64,000 nt of DNA from Cerrena zonata (taxonomy: Eukaryota > Basidiomycota > Agaricomycetes > Polyporales > Cerrenaceae), in the NCBI GenBank assembly GCA_038087015.1, contig JASBNA010000002.1, positions 930,001 to 994,000 of the forward strand, read 5' to 3'. Under the pieces are notes generated by a model. That model was given only the letters and a program-made list of their open reading frames with translations, did no database searches and was not told where the DNA came from. The number at the start of each line of letters is the position of its first letter. The stretch's first letter is position 1. Made by a program: the position numbers and the translations under genes. Of this stretch, positions 33,425 to 45,500 are shown piece by piece.

Positions 33425-36400
33425 CTAAAAGTATCCTTCTGATTCTTCGATCTTCTTAATCGCATCGAAAACCTCTCCTAATGCCACCCACCCAAAGCTC
33501 CTAGCTCCAAATCTGTCGTCCTCTAGATTGGCGATACGGTATGCAACCCAGGCCCGCTCCAATGACTTGTATGGTAAGGTTCCCTCGTCTCCTTCGATTT
33601 GCAGGCCGACTTCCTGAGCTAGAGTCGCCGTACGTTCACGCATTGTAGACATGAGATCCTTTCGCTTCCGTGGCTGAGAGCACTTTGCGACAATGGTACC
33701 AATGATAACCTCTTCTTCTGTCAGCATCGCTCCCCGCTTGTTAGAAAGCGTGTGACTTGTGCAGATCGAGTGTAACTGGGATGTATACTGTTGGAAGAGC
33801 TCCCATAACTCGCTGATGAGATCATCATCATGTCGACCAGCTGCGATGAAATCCATCACCCGTTCGTAGACCGCCACCGTCACTTCATCGTCTTCAAGGG
33901 GATCAGCAGCGTGGAAGTTGTTTATGATCTCGTCCAGGTCCGGGTTGGCATTTTGCCCCGTTCGTCGGAGGCGGCGACGTTGCTCGCGTTCAGCATCGTT
34001 TATGACATGTACTGCAGGAAGATCAATGGCTCGGAAGAGCCTGCCTATTGCCCTCTGACTTTGGTAGTACTTGCTCGGGTCGAGGGATGTAACTGTCTCC
34101 GGTGCATTCCAATCAGGTTTGGCCCGCATCTTGAGCTTAGGTATCCTCTGCAGTGAGACAGGGTTACCGTTCTTCGGATAATCGACGGCATCGCTGTGAA
34201 GGTCTGACAAAAGCATACAATCGTTATCGAAGATACCTTGTGTGCTTTGGTCCGCAATAAGAAGCCACTGGATTGCGATGAGGCCTAGGCTCTATAGTTG
34301 CTTTGAGTTTGGCGAAAAAATCTCGAGACATAAGCTGGTACTTACATCGCTGTAGAGATATTCTGTCACGAAGTCCGCTACATCATGCATGGTACTGGGT
34401 CGATCCAGCAATTTCTTCAAGGCTGGTGTATACCTAGCCGGTTCGTAGGTCGTTCGTGGTCTGAGCTCAGGTAACATAGTAGCACAATACACGTCCCCTG
34501 AATAGCGGTAGTGAATTTTTTTGAAACAAAAGCAAACAGTGAGTTTTTTCATACCATCGAGGTCACCTCCACCAAGACATGCGGGTAATGGCCGTGAACC
34601 TGTGAACGATATAAATGCAAGAGTTAGATGTGTGGACATGCGAGGCCCACCTTTCGTTGAGAAGACAACACAGTTTCGAAGTGTCTCATTCGCGAACGGA
34701 GAGTCAGGAGGAGGAGCTCCTATTGCACGTGCTACTTGAACGTCGCCAGGGTGAATCGTTGGGGAACGAGTGATCAATGTTTGACCCTCGAAAAAGAAGG
34801 GTTGTTGGCCATCAGTTGGGACAACATGTATGAAAACTTCGCCTTCATTGAGATATCCGTGGATGTCGGCGACTCCGACTAGGTTCCATGCATCTTTGAC
34901 AGGAATACGCGCGTGATGTTTAAGTTCTCGCAGAACATGATTGACTGCAAAGTCCATCATACGCTGGTAGAACACATCATCCGTAGGAGGATCGATTCCC
35001 ATTTTGTCAAGGCTGAGCATAACAGAAGTAAGTTTAAATGATGCACCGAGACCATATGCTTCTAGCAGTCGAGCACCGCGTGCAAGAGATCGGACGGCAT
35101 TCTGGGCATCCCGTACTGCCCTGTCTTGCAAAGCCTCGAAAGTCTCATACGGGACACCTAGTTGTTCAAGTATCATGATGAGCGGCCTATTAAGGTAGAA
35201 CGGGCCAGGTTTGTCGAAAGCCCGGGCGATTTCAATATTAGTCGACTCAGGAGCCTCAAATTTGATCATAGATGGACGAAGGGTGATGACCTTTCCTTCC
35301 AATCTATGGTCAACACTAAGCATCCCTTTAGACCCTTGAAATCGAACTTGGAATGCACGCGGATATGTGGTGCTGCGTCGCGCCTTCCTCCGCTTCTTAC
35401 GAAGCTCTTTCCAAACAGCTATGGCCATCTCACGAGATATAGTACCGACACCATCCGTGAAATTCCATCTCCCAGTGGGATCGAGAATATCTTCATCTCT
35501 GAAAATCTCCTCCGCTTCGACCTCTGTGGAAGAATCCGTGGCCGTAAACGCTTGAGATATCCTCGCTGCATATCGAGCAGGGCAGTATACGAGTTGAGGA
35601 TCAGGCCGGGTGAAGTCACCTAAACTAGCGATGATCGACTGTGCGGTGACGGGCACACCTTCAGGAGTAATGAAGTCCTTCACAAACCAGACTGCATGCT
35701 CCTTCAATGCAGACTGGCTATAGGCCAAGAAGTTGAATTTGCGACCACCAATTATTAAGCCTTCGTGTAGAAAATTTCCAAATCTGGCCTTGATAAATGC
35801 ACGTCCATCAACCTCCGGATCTAGGCGAATCTGAAGTTTGCTCTCTTCCACAAAACTAACCCGTAGGAAGGAATCGTGATTATGGGGATAAGACCGCATC
35901 ACCCTATTGGAGCGCTCTGGGTATGGTCCATCCAGCTGCATTCTTGTAGGAGAGATAGTAACATGAAGGCAATCGAAGAGGTTGTCAGGATCAATAGCAG
36001 CAGGTCGAAGAGCTTTCTTTGTGGGTAGGACAAAGCTGCTTGCACATTGAGCAAATAATTCGTCCACAGATCCGGCAAAAGGCCGATCTTCATCCTCTTC
36101 TTCATCATACCAAAACCACGCCGTCAACGGAGTGGCGAAGTATCGTAAAAATGCTATCATGTAAGGTTCACCCTCATCCGATATCATTCTTTCGATACGG
36201 CCACGACATAAGAGGAGCTCTGTTGGGTCGGCTAGAAGCTTCCTCACAATCGACTCGAGCTGAAAGGCTATTTTCCAACTGAGAGTTTTGAGCCACTCGG
36301 TAAACTGAGTTTGGACTTCCTCGCTGAAGAGCCTACGATACTCGGCGGATGGGACCGAATTATCTAGTCTGACATGCGCCTCTCCGCAAAGAGATCGGAA

Positions 36401-37243
36401 TGTCTGCAAATCAGCACGAGATTTGCACACTATGCGAATCGCCGATGACGTATACATGGCAGTGGATGCATGAGACTGGTGGAAGAACGCATGCCGTCGT
36501 CGTTTGGGTGGTTTGATGTCAAAGAGGTTTAGTCCCAACAGCTTTTCTATGAGATTTTGTCCCAATCCTTCAGATGTGTGGCGCGGCGAGTCCGACTCGA
36601 AAGTGGGCGGCTGCCTGAGTGAAAAGCATATGACGGGATGAGTACCATCAACATTGCTACCCACTGAGGCAATCTGAGCTATGTGGATAACTGCAATGTG
36701 GACGCGGTCAGTACCGTCCATATAGATACGAAATTCCCGTCGCTCATCATTATACACCATATCACCTAAAACACCGTCAGCTTGAGACTTCTCCCATTCT
36801 ACTGAGAAGACATTGTCTCGGCATTCCCAACCAAACTGTAGACATGCGATTTTTACTTGGTGTGAAAGAAGTTCTTGCGAACGCAGTTCTTGTTCTTCCA
36901 CTATTCTTGGGTCTATATACGGCATTCGCCGGACCTCTTCTACAATGTTTGAACGAGGAGGTTTGTTACTTCTTTTGAAAAGGAGACGGAGTCCAACGAA
37001 TATGGACTGTGTCGAGGAGGGCCCATGAGTGGCAAGGAATTGATTCGCAACTGCCACGCTGGGTAATGTCACTACGCCGCATTTAGTGCCATTTTTTCGA
37101 GGCTTCCGAAAGATGGTGATATCAAGATTCATTGGTGTAGGAGAATGAACTCGATATTCTGGTCCATGGATGATATTTGCGATAGCAATCTTGAGCTGTT
37201 CGCGCGTGGCATTTGAAGGAATATTTTCGATGAAAATATCCAT
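33425..37243 (-). CDS. RNA-dependent RNA polymerase (RNA silencing), copy 1
   Basis: A cellular RdRP of the eukaryotic RNA-interference class (QDE-1/RDR family), making double-stranded RNA for siRNA production. The N-terminus MDIFIENIPSNATREQLKIA looks like an RRM fold. A linker with many charged residues follows, then the conserved core: VRFQGSKGMLSVDHRL, VITLRPSMIKFEAP, FYLNRPLIMILEQLGV, RNCVVFSTKG, and LGGGDLDGD. In that last motif the catalytic Asp residues are restored across an intron beginning GTATGA at about 34555. Three 3' introns (about 34602-34655, 34500-34555 and 34297-34350) lead to the C-terminal helical domain (SLGLIAIQWLLIADQ, HSDAVDYPKNG, ERAWVAYRIANLE), stop at 33425. About 1,200 residues, no frame break, so it should be functional. 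It is a tandem paralogue of the next gene. Confidence 0.93.
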
Positions 37244-37841
37244 CGGATAGACTTGCAGCAGTTAAGAGGTCGTGATGATATCGGACGGCGTTGCGAGATA
37301 CGCTATACCTACACAGAAGCTGGGGGTGGGCCTCGTGCGCAGAAAGAACCGGAACCCCGTCTCACCGATGGTGTTATATACTCGTGCATAGACTCTGTGT
37401 TGGGATCAGCGCTGATCCATGCACATGCACAGTACTTACTTGGACAGAACCTAAATTAGATTAGTATTAGAGGACAGCTCCGCAGCTGCTTGAAAAAGGA
37501 AAACGTCATCTGAACATCAGTGTATGCACAATTGGCAGAATGGATCTCACGTACAGTCTCTACGCAAAGCTTCTACTGGTAGTTCGGAGGTCGGTCATTA
37601 ATTCACCACCAATCTGTTATAGATCGGTATTATGTTCAAGTGCTCACAGGCATTAACACGACAGCCTAAGACTTGCAAGGATCCGAGTCGAAGTTGATCC
37701 AATCAGATACAGTAAAAATAACGCCGGGGAACCTGGAGTAGTAACTATTCAAATCAGGCCTTTCGCCTCTCAACTCTTTACGGTAATTTTATATTACTTA
37801 TATCTGGCATATCATATGTCATATGCACATCTAGTACTAAA
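37244..37841. other. Spacer between the two RdRP genes
   Basis: No gene seen in 598 bases. Contains the copy-1 promoter with a perfect 16-bp palindrome (next entry) and the copy-2 3' flank, which is AT-rich near 37780-37830 (tttatattacttatatctggcatatc). Confidence 0.6.
37403..37418. repeat. Perfect 16-bp palindrome GGATCAGCGCTGATCC
   Basis: Each half (GGATCAGC / GCTGATCC) is the exact reverse complement of the other, with no spacer. It lies 160 bases upstream of the copy-1 RdRP start. It is next to a CATGCACATGCAC repeat. Such a site could bind a dimeric transcription factor; no known factor is assigned. Confidence 0.7.
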
Positions 37842-40800
37842 CTAGAGATAACCTTCCGATTCCTCAATCTTCTTGATCCCATCGAAAATCTCTCCTAACG
37901 CTATCCATCCAAAACTCCTGGCCCCAAAGGTGTCTCGTTCCAAGTTTGCGATGCGAAATGCAACCCAAGCTCGTTCCAACGACTTCTCCATTAGGGTGCC
38001 TTCGTCTCCTTCGATTTGTAGGGCGATGTCTTGAGCGAGAAGCGCTGTACGTTCACGCATTGCGGACATGAGGTCCTTTCGCCTCCGTGGCTGGGAGCAT
38101 TTCGCGACAATGGTTCCGATTATGACCTCTTCTTCAGTGAGCATTGCATTGGAAACGGTGTGGTCTACGCAGACCGAGTGCATGTGATAAGAATATTGTT
38201 GGAAGAGATCCCATAACTCGCCGATGATATCATCATCGTGTCGACCAACTGCAATGATATCCGTTACTCGCTCGTAAACCGCCACCGTCACTTCGTCATC
38301 TTCGAATGGATTAGCAGCGTGGAAGTTGTCTATGATATCTTCTATGTCGGTTAATTTGCCCGGCTGGAGACGACTTTGTTGATCATGTTGGGCATCTTGT
38401 ATGGAATGCACAGCGGGAAGATCGATAGCCCGAAAGAGACGACCAATCGCCTTTTTACTTTGATAGTACTTTGCACGATCGCGGGATGCTGATGTCTCCG
38501 GTGCGCTCCAATCAGGTTTGACACGCATTTTCAACCTGGGTATACTATCCAGAGGGACTGGACGGCCAGTTTTCGGATAATCAACAGCGTCGCTATGAAG
38601 TTGGGATAACAGTAAACAATCAGGATCAAGAATACTGGCCTGATCAGCAATTATAAGCCATTGGGTAGCAATGAGACCCAAACTCTGAAAAAAAGGTGTG
38701 CCCATGAGCGACTACAATCGAGGAGTATCAGGACGCTCACATCACTGTAAAGGTATTCTGTTACAAAATCGGCAACATCGTCCATAGTACTATTACGGTC
38801 TAGTAAACTCCTCTCGGCTGGTGTGTATGCTGCCGGCGTATACATCTTTGTTGGCATGAGATCAGGTAAACCTGTGACACAATATACATCTCCTGGAGAG
38901 TATGGTAAATAAGTTGGTTCAAAACGAGTTGGACATATTTATGCATACCATCGAGGTCACCTCCCCCAAGGTATGTCGGTAATGGACGTGAGCCTAGAAA
39001 GCGTAAGCGTGAGCATTATAATTATGCGTGAGAGCGGAATGGGAATAAGTGTTTCCTACCTTTAGTTGAGAATACAACACAGTTTCGAAGTGTCTCCTTT
39101 TCGAACGGGGAACCAGGAGGAGGACGTCCTATCGCACGTACTACTTGGACGTCGCCTGGGTGGATTGTAGGAGAGCGAGTGATCAAAAGTTTCCCTTTGA
39201 AATAGAAGGGTTGTTGACCATCCACCGGGACGATATGTACGAACACTTCTCTCTCTTTGAGATATCCGTGTACATCTGCGACTCCTACTAGGTTCCATGC
39301 ATCCTTGACGGGGATACGCGCATGATATTTTAATTCTCGTAAAACATGATTCACCGCGAAGTCCATCATATGTTGATAGAAATGATCGTCTAAAGGGGCG
39401 TCGACTCCCAGTTTTTCGAGATTGAGCATGATTGAGGTAAGCTTGTAAGAAGCTCCAAGACCATATGTCTCCAGTAACCGAGCGGTACGTCCCAACGACT
39501 CAACAGAGTTCTTCGCTCCTTGGACCGCCGTGTCTTGAAGGGTTTCAAATGTTTCATACTGTACACCCAGGTGCTCGAGAATCATGATGAGCGGTCGGTT
39601 GAGGAAGAATGGACCCGGCCTGTCGAAAGCTCTCGCTATCTCGATGATGTTAGCATCGGGAGCTTCGAACTTTATCATGGAAGGGCGAAGGACGATGACC
39701 TTTCCAGTTAGCGTGTGGTCGATACTGAGCATACCTTTCGAGCCTTGAAATCGGATTTGAAAGGCTCTAGGATAGGTAGCATTGCGCTTTACTTTCTTGC
39801 GCTTCTTGCGAAGTTCACTCCAGATAGCTATGGCCATGTTGCGAGAGATTGTGCCAACACCATCTGTAAAGTTGTAAGTCTCAGATGGATCTAACATATC
39901 TTCTTCAATAAAGATCTCCTCGGCTTGTACAGTCGCAGACGCATCGGTGGCAGTAAACGCTTGGGATATCCTTGCTGCATATCGTGCAGGACATCGCATC
40001 AGTTGAGGATCTGGTTTGGTGAAGTCACCCAGGCCGGCGATGATAGAGGCAGCCGTCACAGAAATTCCTTCCGGCGTGACAAAGTCTTTCACGAACCAGA
40101 CGGCATGCTCCTTCAAGGCAGATTGGCTGTAAGCCAAAAAACGGAAGAGATATCCACCAATTTCCAACCCGTTGCGTAGAATATCGCCGAATCTCTTCTT
40201 GATGAACTCGCGCCCGTCAACATCATGATCAACCCGAAACTGAAGCTTGCTCTCTTCTGCGAAACTGACTCGAATAAAGGAGTCGTGATTATGTGGGTAC
40301 AACCGCATCACTCGATTAGATCGTTCCGGGTACGGTCCTTCCAAGCGTATTCTTGTTGGTGTCACTATCACATGTAGACAGTCAAATAGATTGTCAGGAT
40401 CAATAGCGATAGGTCGAAGGGTTGTTTTTGATGGTAACGTGAAGTCATCTGCGCATCGAGCAAATAACTCCTTTAGTGACTGGGGTGTTTGACCGTTGTC
40501 GTCGTCGTCGTCGTCATCGTCATCGTCAACTTCGTTAGAGTTCCGGATATTGATTTGGGTGACAAGGTATCGCAAAAATGTTATCAAATAGGCCTCCCCC
40601 TTATCCGACACCATTCTTTCGATACGATTTCGGCAAGTAAGGAGTTCCTTGGGATCGACTAGAAGGCTCCTCACGATCGCCTCGAGTTGGAATGCAACTT
40701 TCCAACTGAAAGTCAAAAGCCATCCAGTAAAACTTGACTGAACTTGTCGAGTGAATAGCCTGCGATACTCAGCGGGATAAACCCAGTGTTCCAATCGGGT

Positions 40801-41673
40801 ATGCGCCTCTCGACACAAAGTATTGAACGTTTCTAAATCGTCCTCACTATGGCATGTTATACGAATGGCCAGTGAGGTATATGGAGCTGTAACAGCTTGA
40901 GATGGATGGAGATGTGGATGGCGAAGGCGTTTTGAAGTACCCTTTTGGGGACTTGTTATGCTCATTGTAGCCATCCCCTCCGACAGGTCATCTATGCTAT
41001 CAGACGTGGGGCGCGGTTCGCTCGATTCGAAGGACGGTGGGGTATTAAGCGAGAGGAAAGCTAACGGTTTATCGTCGTTAGTACTGCTTGCCGCCCAAGT
41101 TATTTTGGCAGCATGTATTACTGCCATGTGAGTGCGGTCGAAACCATCCAAAGAAATACGAAACTCTCGTCGTGCATCGTGGTATGATATGTCACCCAGA
41201 ACGGCATCTTCACGGTGTGCCTCCCATTCTGCTGAAAAGACTCTATCTCTGCACTCCCATCCGAACTGGATACGGACTATTTTCACTCGGCGAGAGAGAA
41301 GTTCCGCAGTTCGTCGTTCTTGTTTCTCCAATGCCTCTGGGTCTACGTATGGAGTCATACGAATCTCCTGTACGATTTCTGGACGAGCGACCTTCGTGCT
41401 TGGTTTGAAAATGATACGACGCCCTAAGAAAATGTGCTCAGTCCGGCTGGGCCCATGGGTATTGAGGAATTGGTTCGCGATGGCAGCGGAAGGAAACGTC
41501 ACTACGCCATATCTGGTGCCGTTGTTGCGAGTCTGAGGAAAGAGAAAGACGTGAAGGTTTAATGGACTCGATGAATGTCTTCGATATGCGGGTCCATGGA
41601 CAACCTTAGCAATGGCTGCCTTCACCTGATTAAGAGTTGTTTGCGATGGAATGTTTTCAATGAATACTTCCAT
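37842..41673 (-). CDS. RNA-dependent RNA polymerase (RNA silencing), copy 2
   Basis: A paralogue of the preceding RdRP, same strand, same exon pattern, alignable from the RRM-like N-terminus (MEVFIENIPSQTTLNQVKAA) to the end (FDGIKKIEESEGYL). The core holds IRFQGSKGMLSIDHTL, VIVLRPSMIKFEAPDA, FFLNRPLIMILEHLGV and LGGGDLDGD with the catalytic aspartates rejoined across the intron at about 38888-38947. A run of ten Asp (codons at 40498-40530) is inserted in the middle region where copy 1 has only a short acidic stretch. The start is placed at 41673 because MEVFIEN aligns with MDIFIEN of copy 1; the frame is open further up, to 41901, but that extension (YTVPNIYRIDPSIFDISDSD) is probably not translated or belongs to an upstream exon. 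No disabling change is seen. Confidence 0.92.
40495..40530 (-). repeat. GAC/GAT trinucleotide microsatellite (poly-Asp)
   Basis: On the plus strand the sequence is a run of gtc units with two atc interruptions. On the coding strand it encodes about ten Asp in a row in copy-2 RdRP. It is absent from the same place in copy 1, so it arose or expanded after the duplication. Confidence 0.85.
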
Positions 41674-42536
41674 AGCATGTGACTTCTTGACTATGAAACA
41701 CAGGTCAACAGACAGTAGCACGCTTTGGGCAAACGCACGGATTGGGGTTTGATACTCCGAGTCAGAGTCCGAGATATCGAATATCGATGGATCGATTCTA
41801 TATATGTTAGGAACAGTATAACAAGCGCCGGAATAGGCTGGCCGGAACCTTATGGACTTGAATGACGATATTCGCCCTCCATTGCTCATGTAAAAGACCA
41901 ACCATCCTGATCATACGCTGAAACTGAAAGAAAGCTTGAAAAGTGAAAGATGAGAGCTGCCCATGGCTTGCCGGATACTTATGTCTGAATGATCCAGTAA
42001 GGAGACCTCAACCGAGCGATTAGCGAAGTGGTAACAATGGGAGGATCTGTTTTAGTTCTCGCCTCCCCGCAGCTAGCTTGTCTTCAATGAGGGCCTGAAG
42101 ATTGGAGTATGAGCGTGAAGGTTAAGAAAGGATCAGGATTTCATTACAGGGTCATGAATGTGCCTGTTTCGATTGAATTCACTCCTAATCCAATGAATGG
42201 TCTCCTTGCGGCTAATAGGATCTGGTATTCCTGGCCGAGTATTAGCCACAGGAAAGCGGGATTATGAATTGATAGACAACCTCGTGTGGCACGTATTGCA
42301 CGTCGATACAGATTGAGCACTTCTTGCTGAAGGATGAAATGTTTCAAGGTAAGCTGGGGCATGGCTACGTACCCAACTTGAGAGAATGGGTCATCAAATG
42401 ATTTAATTTGGGCAAGAAACAAGAAACAAGGAACCCAACGACCGCATACGAGTCCCTGAGCGTCTAAACACTTCCACATTCTGAGAGACTGGCGTCTACC
42501 TAGCTCTGCTGTCGCTTTCTTGCATTCACTAAGGGC
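41674..42536. other. Divergent promoter region between RdRP copy 2 and the 4E-T-like gene
   Basis: No confident gene in 863 bases. The first part (41674-41901) continues the open frame of RdRP copy 2 and may be its 5' leader. A minus-strand open frame (42144-42731) overlaps the start of the next gene and has no coding character. Confidence 0.5.
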
Positions 42537-45500
42537 ATGGCAACTGTAGACTCTGACTCCCAAAATTCCCTCGAATCCAACACTACCCAAACCAAAAATA
42601 CCACCATTGATACTCTCACCGACACCTTGCATAAAACAACCTTGGAAGAGCACACAACTTCCGTGAACGACACCAATGGCAAAGCTCCAGAAACGCCGTC
42701 CCGCAAGCTGCATGTTTATACCCGATCCCAATTGTTATCCCTGTCGAAGTCACCACTAGTGAAGACACCAAACGACCTTCCTTCTTTCAAAGATTGGTTC
42801 GGGTAAGACGTCTCTACCATAAGGCAAATCCGACGTGTACTCAAAGGAAGCTTTAGAGACTGGCATGAACAACAAGCTTCCAATAAGAAAGAAGCGGATA
42901 CTGGAACCACTAGTAATCCGAGGGACAGGCGGTAAGTTTCCTCACTGTCTACATATCTCGCCATCTAGTTCATTCAAATAACATAGATTCAGACGAGATC
43001 CAGACGACGCTGGTGCGGAACTATTCAAACTGTTTCACTCACCTCGCCACTTACCTTGTATTATGCTACATAGATGCCCCTCAGAGACCTAGTTTCCGTT
43101 CTACATTAACTCAGCCCTCTCAAATGGGCAACTTCAGACATCAATCCATTCGCACTACTGAACGTGATAGGGACCGTGATGGAGACAGAGAACGGGACCG
43201 GGATAAAGAAGGTCAGGAAAGATTGCGAAATGTAAGGAATCGATTATTCACTTGTACACGCTACTCAACTAATTTACATTTTAGCTTTCTGATAAATACG
43301 ACCGGGATCGTCTCGCTCTCGCTGGCTCTGCGCTAAGGAACAAGGATAGGGATGCGGCACCTCACCTTGCATCCACTGCACGCTTGGGAACGGGACAGGG
43401 GGCGGTAGCAGGTAGACGGGCTGAAGGCAGGGATGCACCAAGGCGCAAACTTGGCGAAACAAGTGATGATTGGCGGAGAGGTAAGTCATTAGCACATTCA
43501 CTTCCATTGCATCACATGACTTTCCATTTCTAGGGGATCCTGTCCGTACTGGTCGCGATGATCGTGAGCGAAATAGTTCCAGTCATCAATTCATTTTTAC
43601 TTATCATCTTCGCCAGGCGCAGAGAATGGTCGCCGAGAGAACCGTGACAGAGCTCGATCTAAGTCTCGCCCTCGCCGTGACCCTTCGGCTACACGGAGAG
43701 AACGCGACAAGGATGAAAAGGACAGAGATCGACGAGACGACCGAGACGACCGTCGACGTGGTGAACGAGACGAGTACAGTCGCCGAGACCGTGATGACCA
43801 TCATCGACGCGATGGAGATGATCATTACACCCCCGACCGAGATGATTTCCATCGGGACGGTCGAGACAGAAGAGAATATGACCGAGATCGCGAATTAGAA
43901 GATGACCCAAGGCGATGGAGAGATGACGGAAAGCGTGACGAACGTATAGCAGCTCGACGGGACCGCGAGAGGGATCGTGACCGAGACCGAGGATGGGATA
44001 GATGGGAACCATCTCACGACCGCCCTGAAGACCGCGATGGTCGTACAAGACGGAACGGTGGACGAGAAAGGCGGGCGGCAGGCGACGACGTGAAGGACAG
44101 AGAAGATCGTCGGGACAAGGAGAAAGAGCCTGCATGGATGGACGACTATGTTCCTACACCTGGTGGTGGAATTCTTGGTGGGCAGGGTATGGATGGTGAA
44201 TTAGATGGAATTCAGGCATGGAAGAAGGGGATGAAGGAAAAGGAGCGCAAAGAGAAAGAGGCAGAACTTGGCACGACTCAACAATCGGACACCAAGGTAC
44301 CGGAACCCACCGACACTTCTGCTGCTTCTACGGATATTTCGTCTTCTGCACCTCTCGACGAAATGTTCAAGCTTTTGATCAAGAAGGAAGCTGAGAAGGA
44401 AGGATCTCGTTCTGGAGAGTCTTCGTCCATTGAACCGGCTTCACAGCCTTTTGAAGATAATTACTCAGGTTTGTACACATCTGGTTCATTGTATTATTGT
44501 ACTCAATTACCTGTTTATAGGACCACGAACGGCCACTCTAGCAAATCCTCAACCTGGCAAGCTAACCCCACAGGCTTCTACTGATGGTCACCCTTCGCCA
44601 CTTGCCACTAGCGAGAGTGCTCGCTCTTTGCTATCTCTCATATCGACCGATATCGACAATACTCCACAATCGGTTCTACCCCCTACCGAGAAGAGCGATA
44701 TGCCACCTCCTGCTATGTCCCGTTTGTTTGGCCATCCCCAACCCATCACAACACAAGTTGCTGAGACACAGGGTTCATCAGCAAATGCGTCCCCAGTATT
44801 CAATCCTCCTGCTGGTTCACGATTACTAGCTTTCGGCACTCGAGCGGCGCCTCCAGTAGTTGGAAACTCTAACGGACCCAAGAACATCACTGCTCTAGAG
44901 GCGGCTCTTCACTCTGGCAATCCACTCGCAGCCAATCCGTCGTTATCGAATATGCAGAAGCTACCAGGCCCCAGTGTGCAGTTGGCAAACGTTGGAATGC
45001 TCTCCAACCATGATCTTGCATATAATACTATGAATGATACCCATATCGTACAAAACCCAAGAGCAACACCCTCAGATGCTGGCCGTTCAGCAAGGAGTTA
45101 CTCCCCCTTCAACCAGCATCAACCGGGAGCTCAGTATACGTACGAGGAAATTCAGGAACTTAACGCGTTGTCTCGTGCTTCTGAACACCTTCGTCGTACT
45201 TCGGTGGCCTCCTTGGAACGGCCGTACCCTATGGGATCCGATGGTGGTTCTCCATATTCAGAAATGAATAGTCCGGCATCGGGTTTCCCTACGAACGGCC
45301 CTCCGTACGATCTTGGTGGATTAGCTGGAGCGAGTTACGCTACGGGGAAAGGGAGCCGATTTGCGAAGTTCTTCGATGGAAAGACGAGAGATCAACCCCA
45401 AGGCATACCTTCCGCTCGGAAGGGTCCTGCACCTGGTTTTGGTCCGTCAATATCGCCACTGCCAGGCCAGCGGCAAGATCCTCTGATGTCAAATGGGCTT

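Noticed and set aside
41674..41901. N-terminal extension of RdRP copy 2 to position 41901
   Set aside because: Copy 1 starts at the matching MDIFIEN; the extension has no counterpart in copy 1 and reads as leader sequence.
42144..42731. 195-codon minus-strand open frame overlapping the 4E-T-like start
   Set aside because: It lies antisense to the well-supported start of the 4E-T-like gene and has no domain or splice support; it is explained as the shadow of that exon plus promoter.
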